9,475 bases of DNA from Micavibrio sp. UBA2020 (GTDB lineage: Bacteria > Pseudomonadota > Alphaproteobacteria > Micavibrionales > UBA2020): contig DDBY01000139.1 in assembly GCA_002334985.1 (NCBI GenBank), positions 7,632 to 17,106 of the forward strand, in the 5' to 3' direction. The position numbers and the translations under genes were made by a program. This document shows, in pieces, positions 1-5,808 of this stretch. The notes beneath the pieces are model-generated. The model had not been told where the DNA came from, ran no database searches, and saw only the letters and a list, made by a program, of their open reading frames with translations. Positions within the stretch are counted from its first letter, which is position 1; every line of letters begins with the position of its first letter.

Positions 1-1955
1 GCCAGATGGTTGAGCCCGTCGTTTTCCGCCTGCCCGTGCCAGACGTGCAGGAAAGTGCTTTCGACATTCTCTTTCACAGCGTCGAGGTCGATGTCTTCCG
101 CACCCGTCAGTTTGAAGTCGTGAATCCAGATGGCGCTGTCATGGCCATAGGGGCGCACTTCGTAGGGCAGTTCAGATACGGCCTGAAGCCCCATGTTGCC
201 CAGAACCGGCATAATGTCGGAGAGCGGCACCGGCGTTGCGCGGTGATAAACCTTCAGGTGCATTTCGCCCGCGGCCATGCCTTGCAGGCGGTAGAAATCG
301 ACGCGGATATCCTCGCCGGTTTTCAGCATCTGCTCCAGATGGCGGATGTCATGCACGGCATTGCCGATATGAATGGATTCATGATAGGCGGAAGCAAAAG
401 CGCGGCCGAAGGTAAAGGCCAGCTCCGCCCCTTTGGCGCGGCCATGGGCTGCGACCAGAACCTGTTTCAGGCGCTCATCCCACTCGCGGCCCAGCTCAAT
501 CAGCTGCGCTTCGATATAGCCCTGGTCATAGCTGGCATCGGCGCCGTCTTCGAGCAGAACCGTGAACAGCAAACGCGCCAGCGGGCTGTCGTCGAGCGTG
601 GTGAAATAGTTCACCACCTTGCCGCGATAGCCGTGTTCTAGGATGCGCGCGGCCTGAAGGCGGAAACGCGTGTTGTAGCGGTCGCGCGGGACATACAGCA
701 GGCAGGACATGTACTGCTTCATCGGGTCCATGTGCGTGAAAAGCGCGATGCGCTGCTTGGCCTGCAAACGCAAAATACCGAGTGCAAGACGGTCAACGTC
801 TTCGGACGACGCCTGAAACAGCTCGTCACGCGGCATTTTTTCAAGGATATGCTCCAGCGCCTTGGCATCGTGGGAGCCTTTGATAAAGCCGGCGCGGTTG
901 ATAGTCTCCGCCACTTTCTGGCGCACGATGGGCACTTCGCTCGTGCGGCAGGAATAGGTGCTGGAAGTAAACAAGCCCACAAACAGATGCATGCCCTGCA
1001 AGCTGCCATCTTTGCCGAGGATTTTGATACCCACAGCATCCAGCGGCACGCGGCGATGCACGGCGGCGTATTGTTCAATCAGTTTGCTGACGGTGACAGG
1101 CCAGCGCGCTTCGGCCAGCAAGGCCATTTTCGCGCCGCTGATGTCTTCGCCAAAGCCCAGTTTTTGTCCGCCTTTGAGAACGCCAAGGTCGGAGCCCTGC
1201 ACAACCGCGAGGCTCGCCCCTTCCTTGCGCGAAGTAAATCTGTATTCGCGGTAGCCAAGGAAGGTGAAGTTGTTGGCCTTGACGTAGTTCAGGAATTCTT
1301 CGGCTTCTTTCACATCGGCAGCGCTATGACCCTTGCCATACAATTCGGGCGCGGCAAGGATTTCATCCACGCGCGCCAGCATTTTGCGCCAGTCCGCCGT
1401 GGCGCTGCGCACATCGGCCAGCGTATGGTCAAGCGCCATGGCCAGTTTTTCGCAGGCCTCCGCCGACAGCGTTTGTTCCAGATGGATATGCACATGCGAT
1501 TCCGTGACGTAACCGCTGGCCACCGCCTTGCCGGACTGGATATCCGTCAGCTGCCCTGCCTTGTCGCGGCTGGCGTTCAAAATCGGGTGCAACAGCAAAT
1601 CGACGTTCATGCCCTGATACGTCAGCTCCGACGTCACAGAGTCGATGATGAAAGGCATGTCGTCGTTGACGACCTGAATGACGGTGCAGGGCACATGCCA
1701 GCCGTCGCGTTTCTGGTCGGGGTTGAACACGCGCAGTTTATGCGCGCCCACTTTGCGTGTCTGCGCCCATCCTTGCATCGATGCGGCAATCTGCGTCAGC
1801 TCCGGCGCGGAAAAACCGGCGATGTCTTCTGCCGGTACATGGCGGAAGAACATATCCGCGAAATGCGCGCTGCCGCGGGCGGGCTTGCGTGCCGGCGTTT
1901 TGCCGGATGCCGCGCGCGAGGGTTTGGAGCTGTTTTTTTTCTGAGCCTTTGCCAT
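1..1955 (-). CDS. gdhB: NAD-specific glutamate dehydrogenase, large (about 1,600-residue) type, N-terminal part
   Basis: The enzyme deaminates glutamate oxidatively to 2-oxoglutarate and ammonia with NAD+, in the cytoplasm, and feeds amino-acid carbon into the TCA cycle. Only the first 651 codons are visible; the gene continues past the left edge. From family knowledge this is the regulatory N-terminal half, and the catalytic dehydrogenase domain lies outside the window. Family landmarks are VVNDDMPFIIDSV at residues 95-107, HPILNASRDKAG at 123-134, NFTFLGYREYRF at 229-240 and VPRDRYNTRFR at 422-432. The frame is open throughout. The start at 1955 is preceded only by a weak purine stretch (AAAGAAAG), not a strong ribosome site. 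The first 30 residues are Lys/Ala/Ser-rich and basic, probably a disordered tail; a later start at Met35 is possible. A promoter-like pair lies 77-106 nt upstream. The Caulobacter homologue is called gdhZ. Confidence 0.93.
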   Translation of the reverse strand, partial: MAKAQKKNSSKPSRAASGKTPARKPARGSAHFADMFFRHVPAEDIAGFSAPELTQIAASMQGWAQTRKVGAHKLRVFNPDQKRDGWHVPCTVIQVVNDDMPFIIDSVTSELTYQGMNVDLLLHPILNASRDKAGQLTDIQSGKAVASGYVTESHVHIHLEQTLSAEACEKLAMALDHTLADVRSATADWRKMLARVDEILAAPELYGKGHSAADVKEAEEFLNYVKANNFTFLGYREYRFTSRKEGASLAVVQGSDLGVLKGGQKLGFGEDISGAKMALLAEARWPVTVSKLIEQYAAVHRRVPLDAVGIKILGKDGSLQGMHLFVGLFTSSTYSCRTSEVPIVRQKVAETINRAGFIKGSHDAKALEHILEKMPRDELFQASSEDVDRLALGILRLQAKQRIALFTHMDPMKQYMSCLLYVPRDRYNTRFRLQAARILEHGYRGKVVNYFTTLDDSPLARLLFTVLLEDGADASYDQGYIEAQLIELGREWDERLKQVLVAAHGRAKGAELAFTFGRAFASAYHESIHIGNAVHDIRHLEQMLKTGEDIRVDFYRLQGMAAGEMHLKVYHRATPVPLSDIMPVLGNMGLQAVSELPYEVRPYGHDSAIWIHDFKLTGAEDIDLDAVKENVESTFLHVWHGQAENDGLNHL

Positions 1956-2031
1956 GATCGACTTTCTTTTTTCAAACAGGAGGGATGCAGTGATGATGCG
2001 GCGGCCGCGCACATGCAGCGACCTTGCGCGC

Positions 2032-2061
2032 ATCATACCCTAAAATTGCCACAGGCGGCAA
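2032..2061 (-). promoter_or_regulatory. Candidate promoter of the glutamate dehydrogenase gene, with an internal inverted repeat
   Basis: Read on the minus strand, TTGCCG (2061-2056) and TATGAT (2037-2032) are separated by 18 nt, a fair match to sigma-70 boxes (4/6 and 5/6). Transcription would start near 2025 and leave a leader of about 70 nt. An inverted repeat TTGCC-N6-GGCAA (2046-2061) covers the -35 box and part of the spacer, where a bound regulator would interfere with polymerase. The regulator is unknown. This is a prediction from sequence only. Confidence 0.45.
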
Positions 2062-2116
2062 AAAAGCGGTGCAACAAAAGCGCGATAGAAAAAGGCTTTT
2101 TCGCACTTCGCACCGC
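2060..2116 (-). other. Stem-loop followed by six T residues upstream of the glutamate dehydrogenase promoter
   Basis: On the minus strand, GCGGTGC (2116-2110) pairs perfectly with GCACCGC (2072-2066), and TTTTTT (2065-2060) follows at once. The 37-nt interior contains a smaller hairpin of GAAAAA and TTTTTC arms (2088-2093 and 2097-2102). Stem plus T-run resembles an intrinsic terminator, but the loop is far longer than usual. It could be a second terminator insulating the dehydrogenase gene from ahpC transcription or, if a transcript starts further upstream, an attenuator. Which of these applies cannot be decided here. Confidence 0.4.
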
Positions 2117-2167
2117 AAGAAAATACCCCTGCCACCCGCGCGGTAAAAAGACATAAAACACACAAAG

Positions 2168-2202
2168 AAAAACGCCCGCGGGGCAAACCTGCGGGCGTTT
2201 TT
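2168..2202 (-). terminator. Rho-independent terminator of ahpC
   Basis: AACGCCCGC (2171-2179) pairs perfectly with GCGGGCGTT (2191-2199), and three inner pairs leave a GCAAA loop. Runs of five A (2168-2172) and five T (2198-2202) flank the stem, so it has a T-run on either strand. The gene that ends just before it is ahpC on the minus strand, whose stop is 24 nt away. In that direction the stem is followed by TTTTTCTTTG. Confidence 0.9.
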
Positions 2203-2225
2203 CAAGTTCTGTAAATAGGGCGTTA

Positions 2226-2771
2226 TCAGGCCGCTTTTTTGCTCAGCGTGTCTTCGCCTTTGGTCCAGTTGCACTGGCACAGTTCGTCCGTTTGCAGCGC
2301 GTCGAGCGTGCGCATGACTTCGTCAACGTTGCGGCCGACTTTGAGGTCGTTCACGGATACGAAACGGATGATGCCGGTCGGGTCAACGATGAAGGTCGCG
2401 CGGTTGCAAACGCCCGCTTCTTCGTTAAGGATGCCAAGCGCCATGGACAGTTCGCGCTTGATGTCGGACAGCATCGGGAAGGGCAGGTCGTTCAGGTCTT
2501 TGTGGTTCTGGCGCCAGGCGAGGTGAACGTAGTCGCTGTCGGTGCTGAGGCCGAGAACCTGCGTGTCGCGGTCTGCGAAATCACGGTTCATTTTGCCGAA
2601 AGCGGCAATTTCGGTCGGGCAGACGAAAGTGAAATCCTTGGGCCATGCGAACACAACCAGCCATTTGCCTTTGTAGGTCTCGTTGCTCAGCGTCTCGAAC
2701 GCGGTTTTGGGGTCGGAGGAAACAACGCCGGTCAGGTTGAACGCGGGGAATTTCTGGCCAATCGTAAGCAT
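2226..2771 (-). CDS. ahpC: Peroxiredoxin, AhpC of the mycobacterial type
   Basis: This cytoplasmic thiol peroxidase reduces hydrogen peroxide, organic hydroperoxides and probably peroxynitrite. The 181-residue protein carries the peroxiredoxin motif PxxxTxxC (Pro44, Thr48, peroxidatic Cys51 in FVCPTE) and the conserved active-site Arg124. Its C-terminus reads DELCQCNWTKGEDTL, with two cysteines (165 and 167) in place of the single resolving cysteine of enteric AhpC. By memory this matches Mycobacterium tuberculosis AhpC, whose three cysteines are reduced by AhpD. An extra Cys122 precedes the conserved arginine. Neither ahpD nor ahpF is in the window, so the reductant is unknown. The start at 2771 has GAAAGGG about 9 nt upstream. 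The gene appears to form its own unit: a probable terD terminator lies upstream and a strong terminator follows it. No OxyR-type site was recognised by eye. Confidence 0.95.
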   Translation of the reverse strand: MLTIGQKFPAFNLTGVVSSDPKTAFETLSNETYKGKWLVVFAWPKDFTFVCPTEIAAFGKMNRDFADRDTQVLGLSTDSDYVHLAWRQNHKDLNDLPFPMLSDIKRELSMALGILNEEAGVCNRATFIVDPTGIIRFVSVNDLKVGRNVDEVMRTLDALQTDELCQCNWTKGEDTLSKKAA

Positions 2772-2844
2772 GGTGGTGTGCCCTTTCTGATGAGGTGTTT
2801 TCTAGGCTTGCTGCAGTACAAGATGCCGCAAAAATGACCCTTCC

Positions 2845-2862
2845 CCCTTGATTCGTCAAGGG
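2845..2862. repeat. Perfect hairpin in the ahpC upstream region
   Basis: CCCTTGA (2845-2851) and TCAAGGG (2856-2862) form a 7-bp stem around a TTCG loop, with possible further pairing of TT (2841-2842) and AA (2863-2864). It lies 74-91 bp before the ahpC start. On the minus strand it contains TTGACG, a good -35 match, but no convincing -10 follows at the right distance. It may be an operator or a structure in the ahpC leader. It is not followed directly by a T-run, so a terminator role is less likely. Confidence 0.5.
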
Positions 2863-2870
2863 AATGGAGA

Positions 2871-2887
2871 AACTTTGATTTAAAGTT
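2871..2887. promoter_or_regulatory. Inverted repeat AACTTT-N5-AAAGTT, possible operator
   Basis: The 17-bp element AACTTTGATTTAAAGTT has perfect 6-bp arms and an AT-rich centre, in an otherwise GC-rich region. It lies about 100 bp before the ahpC start, where a repressor or activator of a peroxide-response gene could bind. I do not recognise it as an OxyR, PerR or Fur site. Function is inferred only from symmetry and position. Confidence 0.3.
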
Positions 2888-2893
2888 ATGCAA

Positions 2894-2915
2894 AGAATTG
2901 CGCGCGCGCAATTTT
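2894..2915 (-). terminator. Probable terminator of terD (and of the rluD-terD unit)
   Basis: The 18-bp perfect palindrome AATTGCGCGCGCGCAATT (2896-2913) begins 59 nt after the terD stop. On the minus strand it is followed by CTTTGC, a poor T-run, so termination may be incomplete. The alternating GC core is unusual and could also act as a protein site. It is the best candidate for ending the rluD-terD transcript. Confidence 0.5.
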
Positions 2916-2971
2916 AATACGCCCGCTCGAAAAAGCAGCGCGTAACGGCAGATGCCGCGGCATGCCGAAAA

Positions 2972-3673
2972 TTAGTTTGGCGCGACGTTGACGCCGTATT
3001 CGCGCGCGATTTTGTAAAGCCCGCCGTTGCTGCCCGTGCCGAGCGCGCGGAATTTCCAGCTTGCGCCCTCGCGCTCCAGCTCGCCGAAGATAATCGCGTT
3101 GTCGGACGATGCGTCTTCGGTCAGGTCGAAATGCGCAAGCTCCTGCCCCGTCGCCTTGTTCAGGATGCGGATATAGGCATCCTTGACCAAACCGAAAGTT
3201 TGCTGGCGTTCTTCGGCGTTGTGAATGGTCACGGCGAAGGCGACTTTTTCAACATCGAACCCCATGTTGTCGAGGTCAAGTTCGATGGCTTCGTCGTCAC
3301 CTTCCCCCTCGCCCGTTGTGCTGTCGCCCGTATGTTTGACAACGCCGCCGTCGGTTTCAAGGTGGTTGTAGAACACAAAATCCGTATCGCGGCGCACGCG
3401 GCCATCACGGTTGAGGATAAAGCAGCTGGCGTCGATATCGACGGGGAAGCCCTGCTCTTCCGGCGGCGCGCTCCAGCCCACGCCGACAATCACATGTTTG
3501 AGCGTCGGGTCGAGGGTTTCAAGGTTGACCTCCTGCCCCTTCGTCATCATCGAAATCTGGCCAAAGGATTGCTTGAGGTCCGGCTTCGCCGCTGCGGGCG
3601 CGGCTTCGGCTTCGGGGGCCGGCTCCTGCGGAGCGAAAGGGTCGGGCGGGAATTGATCTGCGCCGTTAGACAT
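2972..3673 (-). CDS. terD: TerD family stress / tellurium-resistance protein
   Basis: The family is a set of cytoplasmic calcium-binding proteins linked to tellurite resistance and general stress; the biochemical role is unsettled. Residues 36-230 form the TerD domain. They include VGVGWSAP (63-70), an acidic loop GDSTTGEGEGDDE (116-128) that corresponds to the family's Ca2+-binding motif, and a C-terminal segment with FGELEREGASWKFRALG (196-212). The first 35 residues are an added Pro/Ala/Glu-rich segment, probably disordered, that typical TerD proteins of about 190 residues lack. The start at 3673 follows AGGAAA with good spacing. The gene begins 45 nt after rluD with no obvious promoter between them, so co-transcription is likely. 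No other ter gene (terB, terC, terE, terZ) is present, so this is a solitary copy rather than a tellurite operon. Confidence 0.9.
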   Translation of the reverse strand: MSNGADQFPPDPFAPQEPAPEAEAAPAAAKPDLKQSFGQISMMTKGQEVNLETLDPTLKHVIVGVGWSAPPEEQGFPVDIDASCFILNRDGRVRRDTDFVFYNHLETDGGVVKHTGDSTTGEGEGDDEAIELDLDNMGFDVEKVAFAVTIHNAEERQQTFGLVKDAYIRILNKATGQELAHFDLTEDASSDNAIIFGELEREGASWKFRALGTGSNGGLYKIAREYGVNVAPN

Positions 3674-3718
3674 CTGCTGTGGTTTCCTGTTCGTATGGCT
3701 CTGGTTGGCGAAGCTTTA

Positions 3719-4696
3719 TCATCCCTGCGCGCGGCGCAGGGCTTTCAAAAGATTCTGCATATCCGCCGGCATGTCCGCCCGCAGGGATATTTTATTTTCG
3801 CTGATTGGGTGAATAAATTCAAGCTGCGCCGCATGCAGGGCCTGCCGTGCGAATTCCTGCAGCGCCTGCGCCGCCGCGGGCGGGATTTTCATCTGTTTGG
3901 CATATTTGGCCGGCGCGCTTTTGCCGTAAAGCGGGTCACCGGCCAGCGGATGGCCGATATGTGACATGTGCACGCGGATTTGGTGCGTCCGCCCCGTTTT
4001 CAGGCGGCATTCGACCAGCGAAGCCCAGACCCCGTAAGTTTCCAAAACACGGTAATCGGTAATCGCTTCCTTGCCGCCGCCGTCCAGCACGGCCATTTTC
4101 TTGCGGTTGGTTTTGTGGCGGCCAATAAGGGTTTCGATGCGCCCCTGCGCGGGCGCGGGTACGCCCCAGACAACAGCGTGATAAACCCGCGTCAGCGTGC
4201 GTGTCGTCAACTGTGCCGAAAGCCCGTGATGCGCGGCGTCATTTTTGGCCACAACCATCAGCCCCGATGTTTCCTTGTCGAGCCTGTGCACAATCCCCGG
4301 CCGCTTCACGCCGCCAATGCCCGACAACGCATCGCCGCAATGCGCCAGAAGCGCATTGACCAGCGTACCGTCATGATTGCCCGCCGCCGGATGCACCACC
4401 AAATCGGGCGGTTTGTTGATAACGATTAAATCGCCATCTTCATAAGCAATATCAAGCGGAATATCCTGCGCCGCGGGCGTGGCCTCTTCGGCTGGGGGGA
4501 CGGTAATGTCATAGACTTCCCCTGCCTTGACTTTACGGGAACTGCCGTCAACAACGGCGCCGCCGCAACGGACGTGCCCCCCCTCTATCAACGCCTGCAG
4601 CCGCGCGCGCGACAGCCCCTCTGCCTGCGCCGCCAGCATCTTGTCGAGCCGCTGGCCCGCCTCCGCATCGGATACTTTGACCGTTATGGTTTCCAT
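3719..4696 (-). CDS. rluD: 23S rRNA pseudouridine synthase, RluD type
   Basis: The protein isomerises specific uridines of 23S rRNA to pseudouridine; in E. coli RluD does this in helix 69 (positions 1911, 1915, 1917). With the start at 4696 it has 325 residues, a normal length. An S4 RNA-binding domain covers about residues 10-65. The RluA-type catalytic domain contains the signature HRLDKETSGLMVVAKN (137-152) with catalytic Asp140, and RTHQIRVHM (236-244). The frame stays open to an ATG at 4750, but the 18 added residues are not family-like and would overlap the divergent gene, so METITVKV is preferred. No clear ribosome site precedes this start. TATATT lies only 6 nt upstream (4708-4703), so the mRNA could be leaderless. 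RluA and RluC are close relatives; the S4 domain and C-terminal layout favour RluD. Confidence 0.93.
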   Translation of the reverse strand: METITVKVSDAEAGQRLDKMLAAQAEGLSRARLQALIEGGHVRCGGAVVDGSSRKVKAGEVYDITVPPAEEATPAAQDIPLDIAYEDGDLIVINKPPDLVVHPAAGNHDGTLVNALLAHCGDALSGIGGVKRPGIVHRLDKETSGLMVVAKNDAAHHGLSAQLTTRTLTRVYHAVVWGVPAPAQGRIETLIGRHKTNRKKMAVLDGGGKEAITDYRVLETYGVWASLVECRLKTGRTHQIRVHMSHIGHPLAGDPLYGKSAPAKYAKQMKIPPAAAQALQEFARQALHAAQLEFIHPISENKISLRADMPADMQNLLKALRRAQG

Positions 4697-4704
4697 GCTA
4701 TCAA
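4677..4704 (+). promoter_or_regulatory. Candidate promoter of the small membrane protein gene
   Basis: TTGACC (4677-4682, 5/6 match to -35) and TATCAA (4699-4704, 4/6 match to -10) are 16 nt apart. A start near 4711 would give a leader of about 40 nt carrying the GAGG ribosome site. The -35 box lies inside the first codons of the divergent rluD gene. On the other strand the same AT-rich patch offers TATATT for rluD, so polymerase could compete for the two directions. Confidence 0.35.
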
Positions 4705-4749
4705 TATAACCACTTTGCCAAACAAGCGCCAGACACGAGGTCAAACACA

Positions 4750-5106
4750 ATGAGCCTGCTGAACAACCACAAATTCCTGCAAAACGCCATCATGGTCATG
4801 TCGGTGCTTATTCTGGCGGGGCTTGCCATTCTGGTGCACGGCATCGTGAAAAAATCCGGCGGCAGCGGCGGCGGTGTTGCCATTTCGACGCCCAGCGTCG
4901 ATGCGCCCGAAGGCACCCTGACCGTACAGCTGCCCGCGCGCAGCACGGTGAACAATATGACGTCCTATAACGGCGGCATTGCGCTGTCAGTGCGCACGGG
5001 CGGCGGCAATTTCATCTATTTCGTGAATTCGCAGACGGGCAAAATTGACGGCGTGCTGAAAATCGAAAACGCCCCCGCCTATAAACTGCCGCAGCAGGGC
5101 AAATAA
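4750..5106 (+). CDS. Small single-pass membrane protein, DUF6476-like
   Basis: This 118-residue protein has no known function. It has a short N-terminal segment, one membrane helix at about 11-33, a basic/glycine-rich linker (KKSGGSGGG, 34-42) and a C-terminal domain of about 65 residues. The basic residues after the helix do not strongly fix its orientation. The pattern of a helix, then a short beta-rich segment ending in FIYFVNSQTGKIDGVLKI (88-105), resembles DUF6476 proteins found near rluD in other alphaproteobacteria, as I recall; that match needs a profile search. The start at 4750 follows GAGG with 9-nt spacing. It is divergent from rluD (53-bp gap) and convergent with the thioredoxin gene (20-bp gap, no clear terminator). 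Confidence 0.8.
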   Translation: MSLLNNHKFLQNAIMVMSVLILAGLAILVHGIVKKSGGSGGGVAISTPSVDAPEGTLTVQLPARSTVNNMTSYNGGIALSVRTGGGNFIYFVNSQTGKIDGVLKIENAPAYKLPQQGK

Positions 5107-5126
5107 TCCTTATAAACCGCTATCCG

Positions 5127-5747
5127 TCAAGGCGTGGCACCCGCGCCGAGCACGGCTTCGATTTTGGCCAGCATTTCGCCTTTATCCCACTCCCGCGGGC
5201 CGTCGAATTGTTCGATGACCACGCCGTCACGGCCAATCAAAAAGCTGGCGGGCACGCCCGCGTATTGCCATTTCAGCGGTATCTGGCGGTCGGTATCGAC
5301 ATAGAGTTTCATCTGTTCCACGCGGCGTTCTTCCAAAAACGCGGCCACGTCGGCAAGCGGTTTACGGTCAAGCGAAACCGCCACTACATGCAGCCCCTTA
5401 TCGCGCAGCTTTGCCTGCAGGCTATCCAGCGCCGGCAGCTCCGCCACGCAAGGCGGGCACCACGTCGCCCAGAGGTTCACCAGCAGCACTTCGCCTGCGA
5501 AATCGCCGAGGCGTACCGCGCGCCCCTCCGCATCGTAAAACACGGCATCGGGCAGGGTTTTACCCGCCTGCGACGGGCGCGGCGCGGCCACCACGGGCGC
5601 GGGCATGGATTTCATTTCCATATTCTCTTGCGCCTTGGAAGTTTCCGGCGAAGGGGGCTGAATATTAACAAGAATAGTGTAAGATAATCCGACGGCTATC
5701 AGCATAGCCGTGACCATCAAAATAACGCGCTGCCGTGGTTTGAGCAT
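5127..5747 (-). CDS. tlpA: Membrane-anchored TlpA-like thioredoxin (thiol:disulfide oxidoreductase)
   Basis: This 206-residue protein has an N-terminal membrane helix (about 8-27), a Pro/Met-rich linker (about 30-63) and a periplasmic thioredoxin fold. The active site WCPPC has its two cysteines at 97 and 100, and GVPASFLIGRDG (164-175) supplies the cis-proline loop. The family reduces disulfides in the periplasm; Bradyrhizobium TlpA, for example, reduces copper chaperones and CoxB for cytochrome oxidase assembly. The substrate here is unknown, and ResA/CcmG-like roles are alternatives. The frame is open upstream to 5972, but the ATG at 5747 is chosen because GGGAGGAAAACC precedes it and the membrane helix begins there. 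It is divergent from the lipoprotein-lysA operon with a 61-bp gap and apparently shares its AT-rich promoter patch. Confidence 0.92.
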   Translation of the reverse strand: MLKPRQRVILMVTAMLIAVGLSYTILVNIQPPSPETSKAQENMEMKSMPAPVVAAPRPSQAGKTLPDAVFYDAEGRAVRLGDFAGEVLLVNLWATWCPPCVAELPALDSLQAKLRDKGLHVVAVSLDRKPLADVAAFLEERRVEQMKLYVDTDRQIPLKWQYAGVPASFLIGRDGVVIEQFDGPREWDKGEMLAKIEAVLGAGATP

Positions 5748-5792
5748 CTGGTTTTCCTCCCTGCCCTTTCGGGCGGCTTTGATGCGGCGGAG

Positions 5793-5798
5793 TATAAT
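5793..5798 (+). promoter_or_regulatory. Perfect TATAAT -10 box before the lipoprotein-lysA operon
   Basis: TATAAT ends 10 nt before the lipoprotein ATG at 5809, so transcription would start around 5805 and leave only a few leader nucleotides. No good -35 box is found 16-18 nt upstream. On the minus strand the same patch reads TATTATACT, with CTGTTA 16 nt upstream of TATTAT, and may serve tlpA. A shared divergent promoter region is inferred. Confidence 0.5.
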
Positions 5799-5808
5799 AG
5801 AGAGTGAT

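Noticed and set aside
6..641. Plus-strand open frame of 211 codons at the left edge
   Set aside because: Same antisense register as above; the minus strand encodes conserved dehydrogenase sequence without interruption.
732..2156. Long plus-strand open frame (474 codons) opposite the glutamate dehydrogenase gene
   Set aside because: It is codon-register antisense to a well-supported conserved gene, shows no recognisable domain, and is rich in His/Arg/Phe/Gln as expected for the complement of GC-rich coding DNA.
1972..2280. Minus-strand 102-codon frame bridging ahpC and the following gap
   Set aside because: It begins inside ahpC in another frame and reads through a strong intrinsic terminator; composition is not protein-like.
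2772..2971. OxyR-binding site upstream of ahpC
   Set aside because: I looked for the ATAG-N7-CTAT pattern and did not find a convincing match; the dyads present have other sequences.
2972..3673. A tellurite-resistance island
   Set aside because: Only one TerD-family gene is present, with housekeeping neighbours and no mobile-element signs.
3131..3964. Plus-strand 277-codon frame opposite terD and the rluD end
   Set aside because: Antisense to two conserved genes, crosses their boundary, and has no recognisable motif.
4697..4750. N-terminal extension of rluD to the ATG at 4750
   Set aside because: The added residues are unlike the family, would overlap the start of the divergent gene, and remove the only promoter space.
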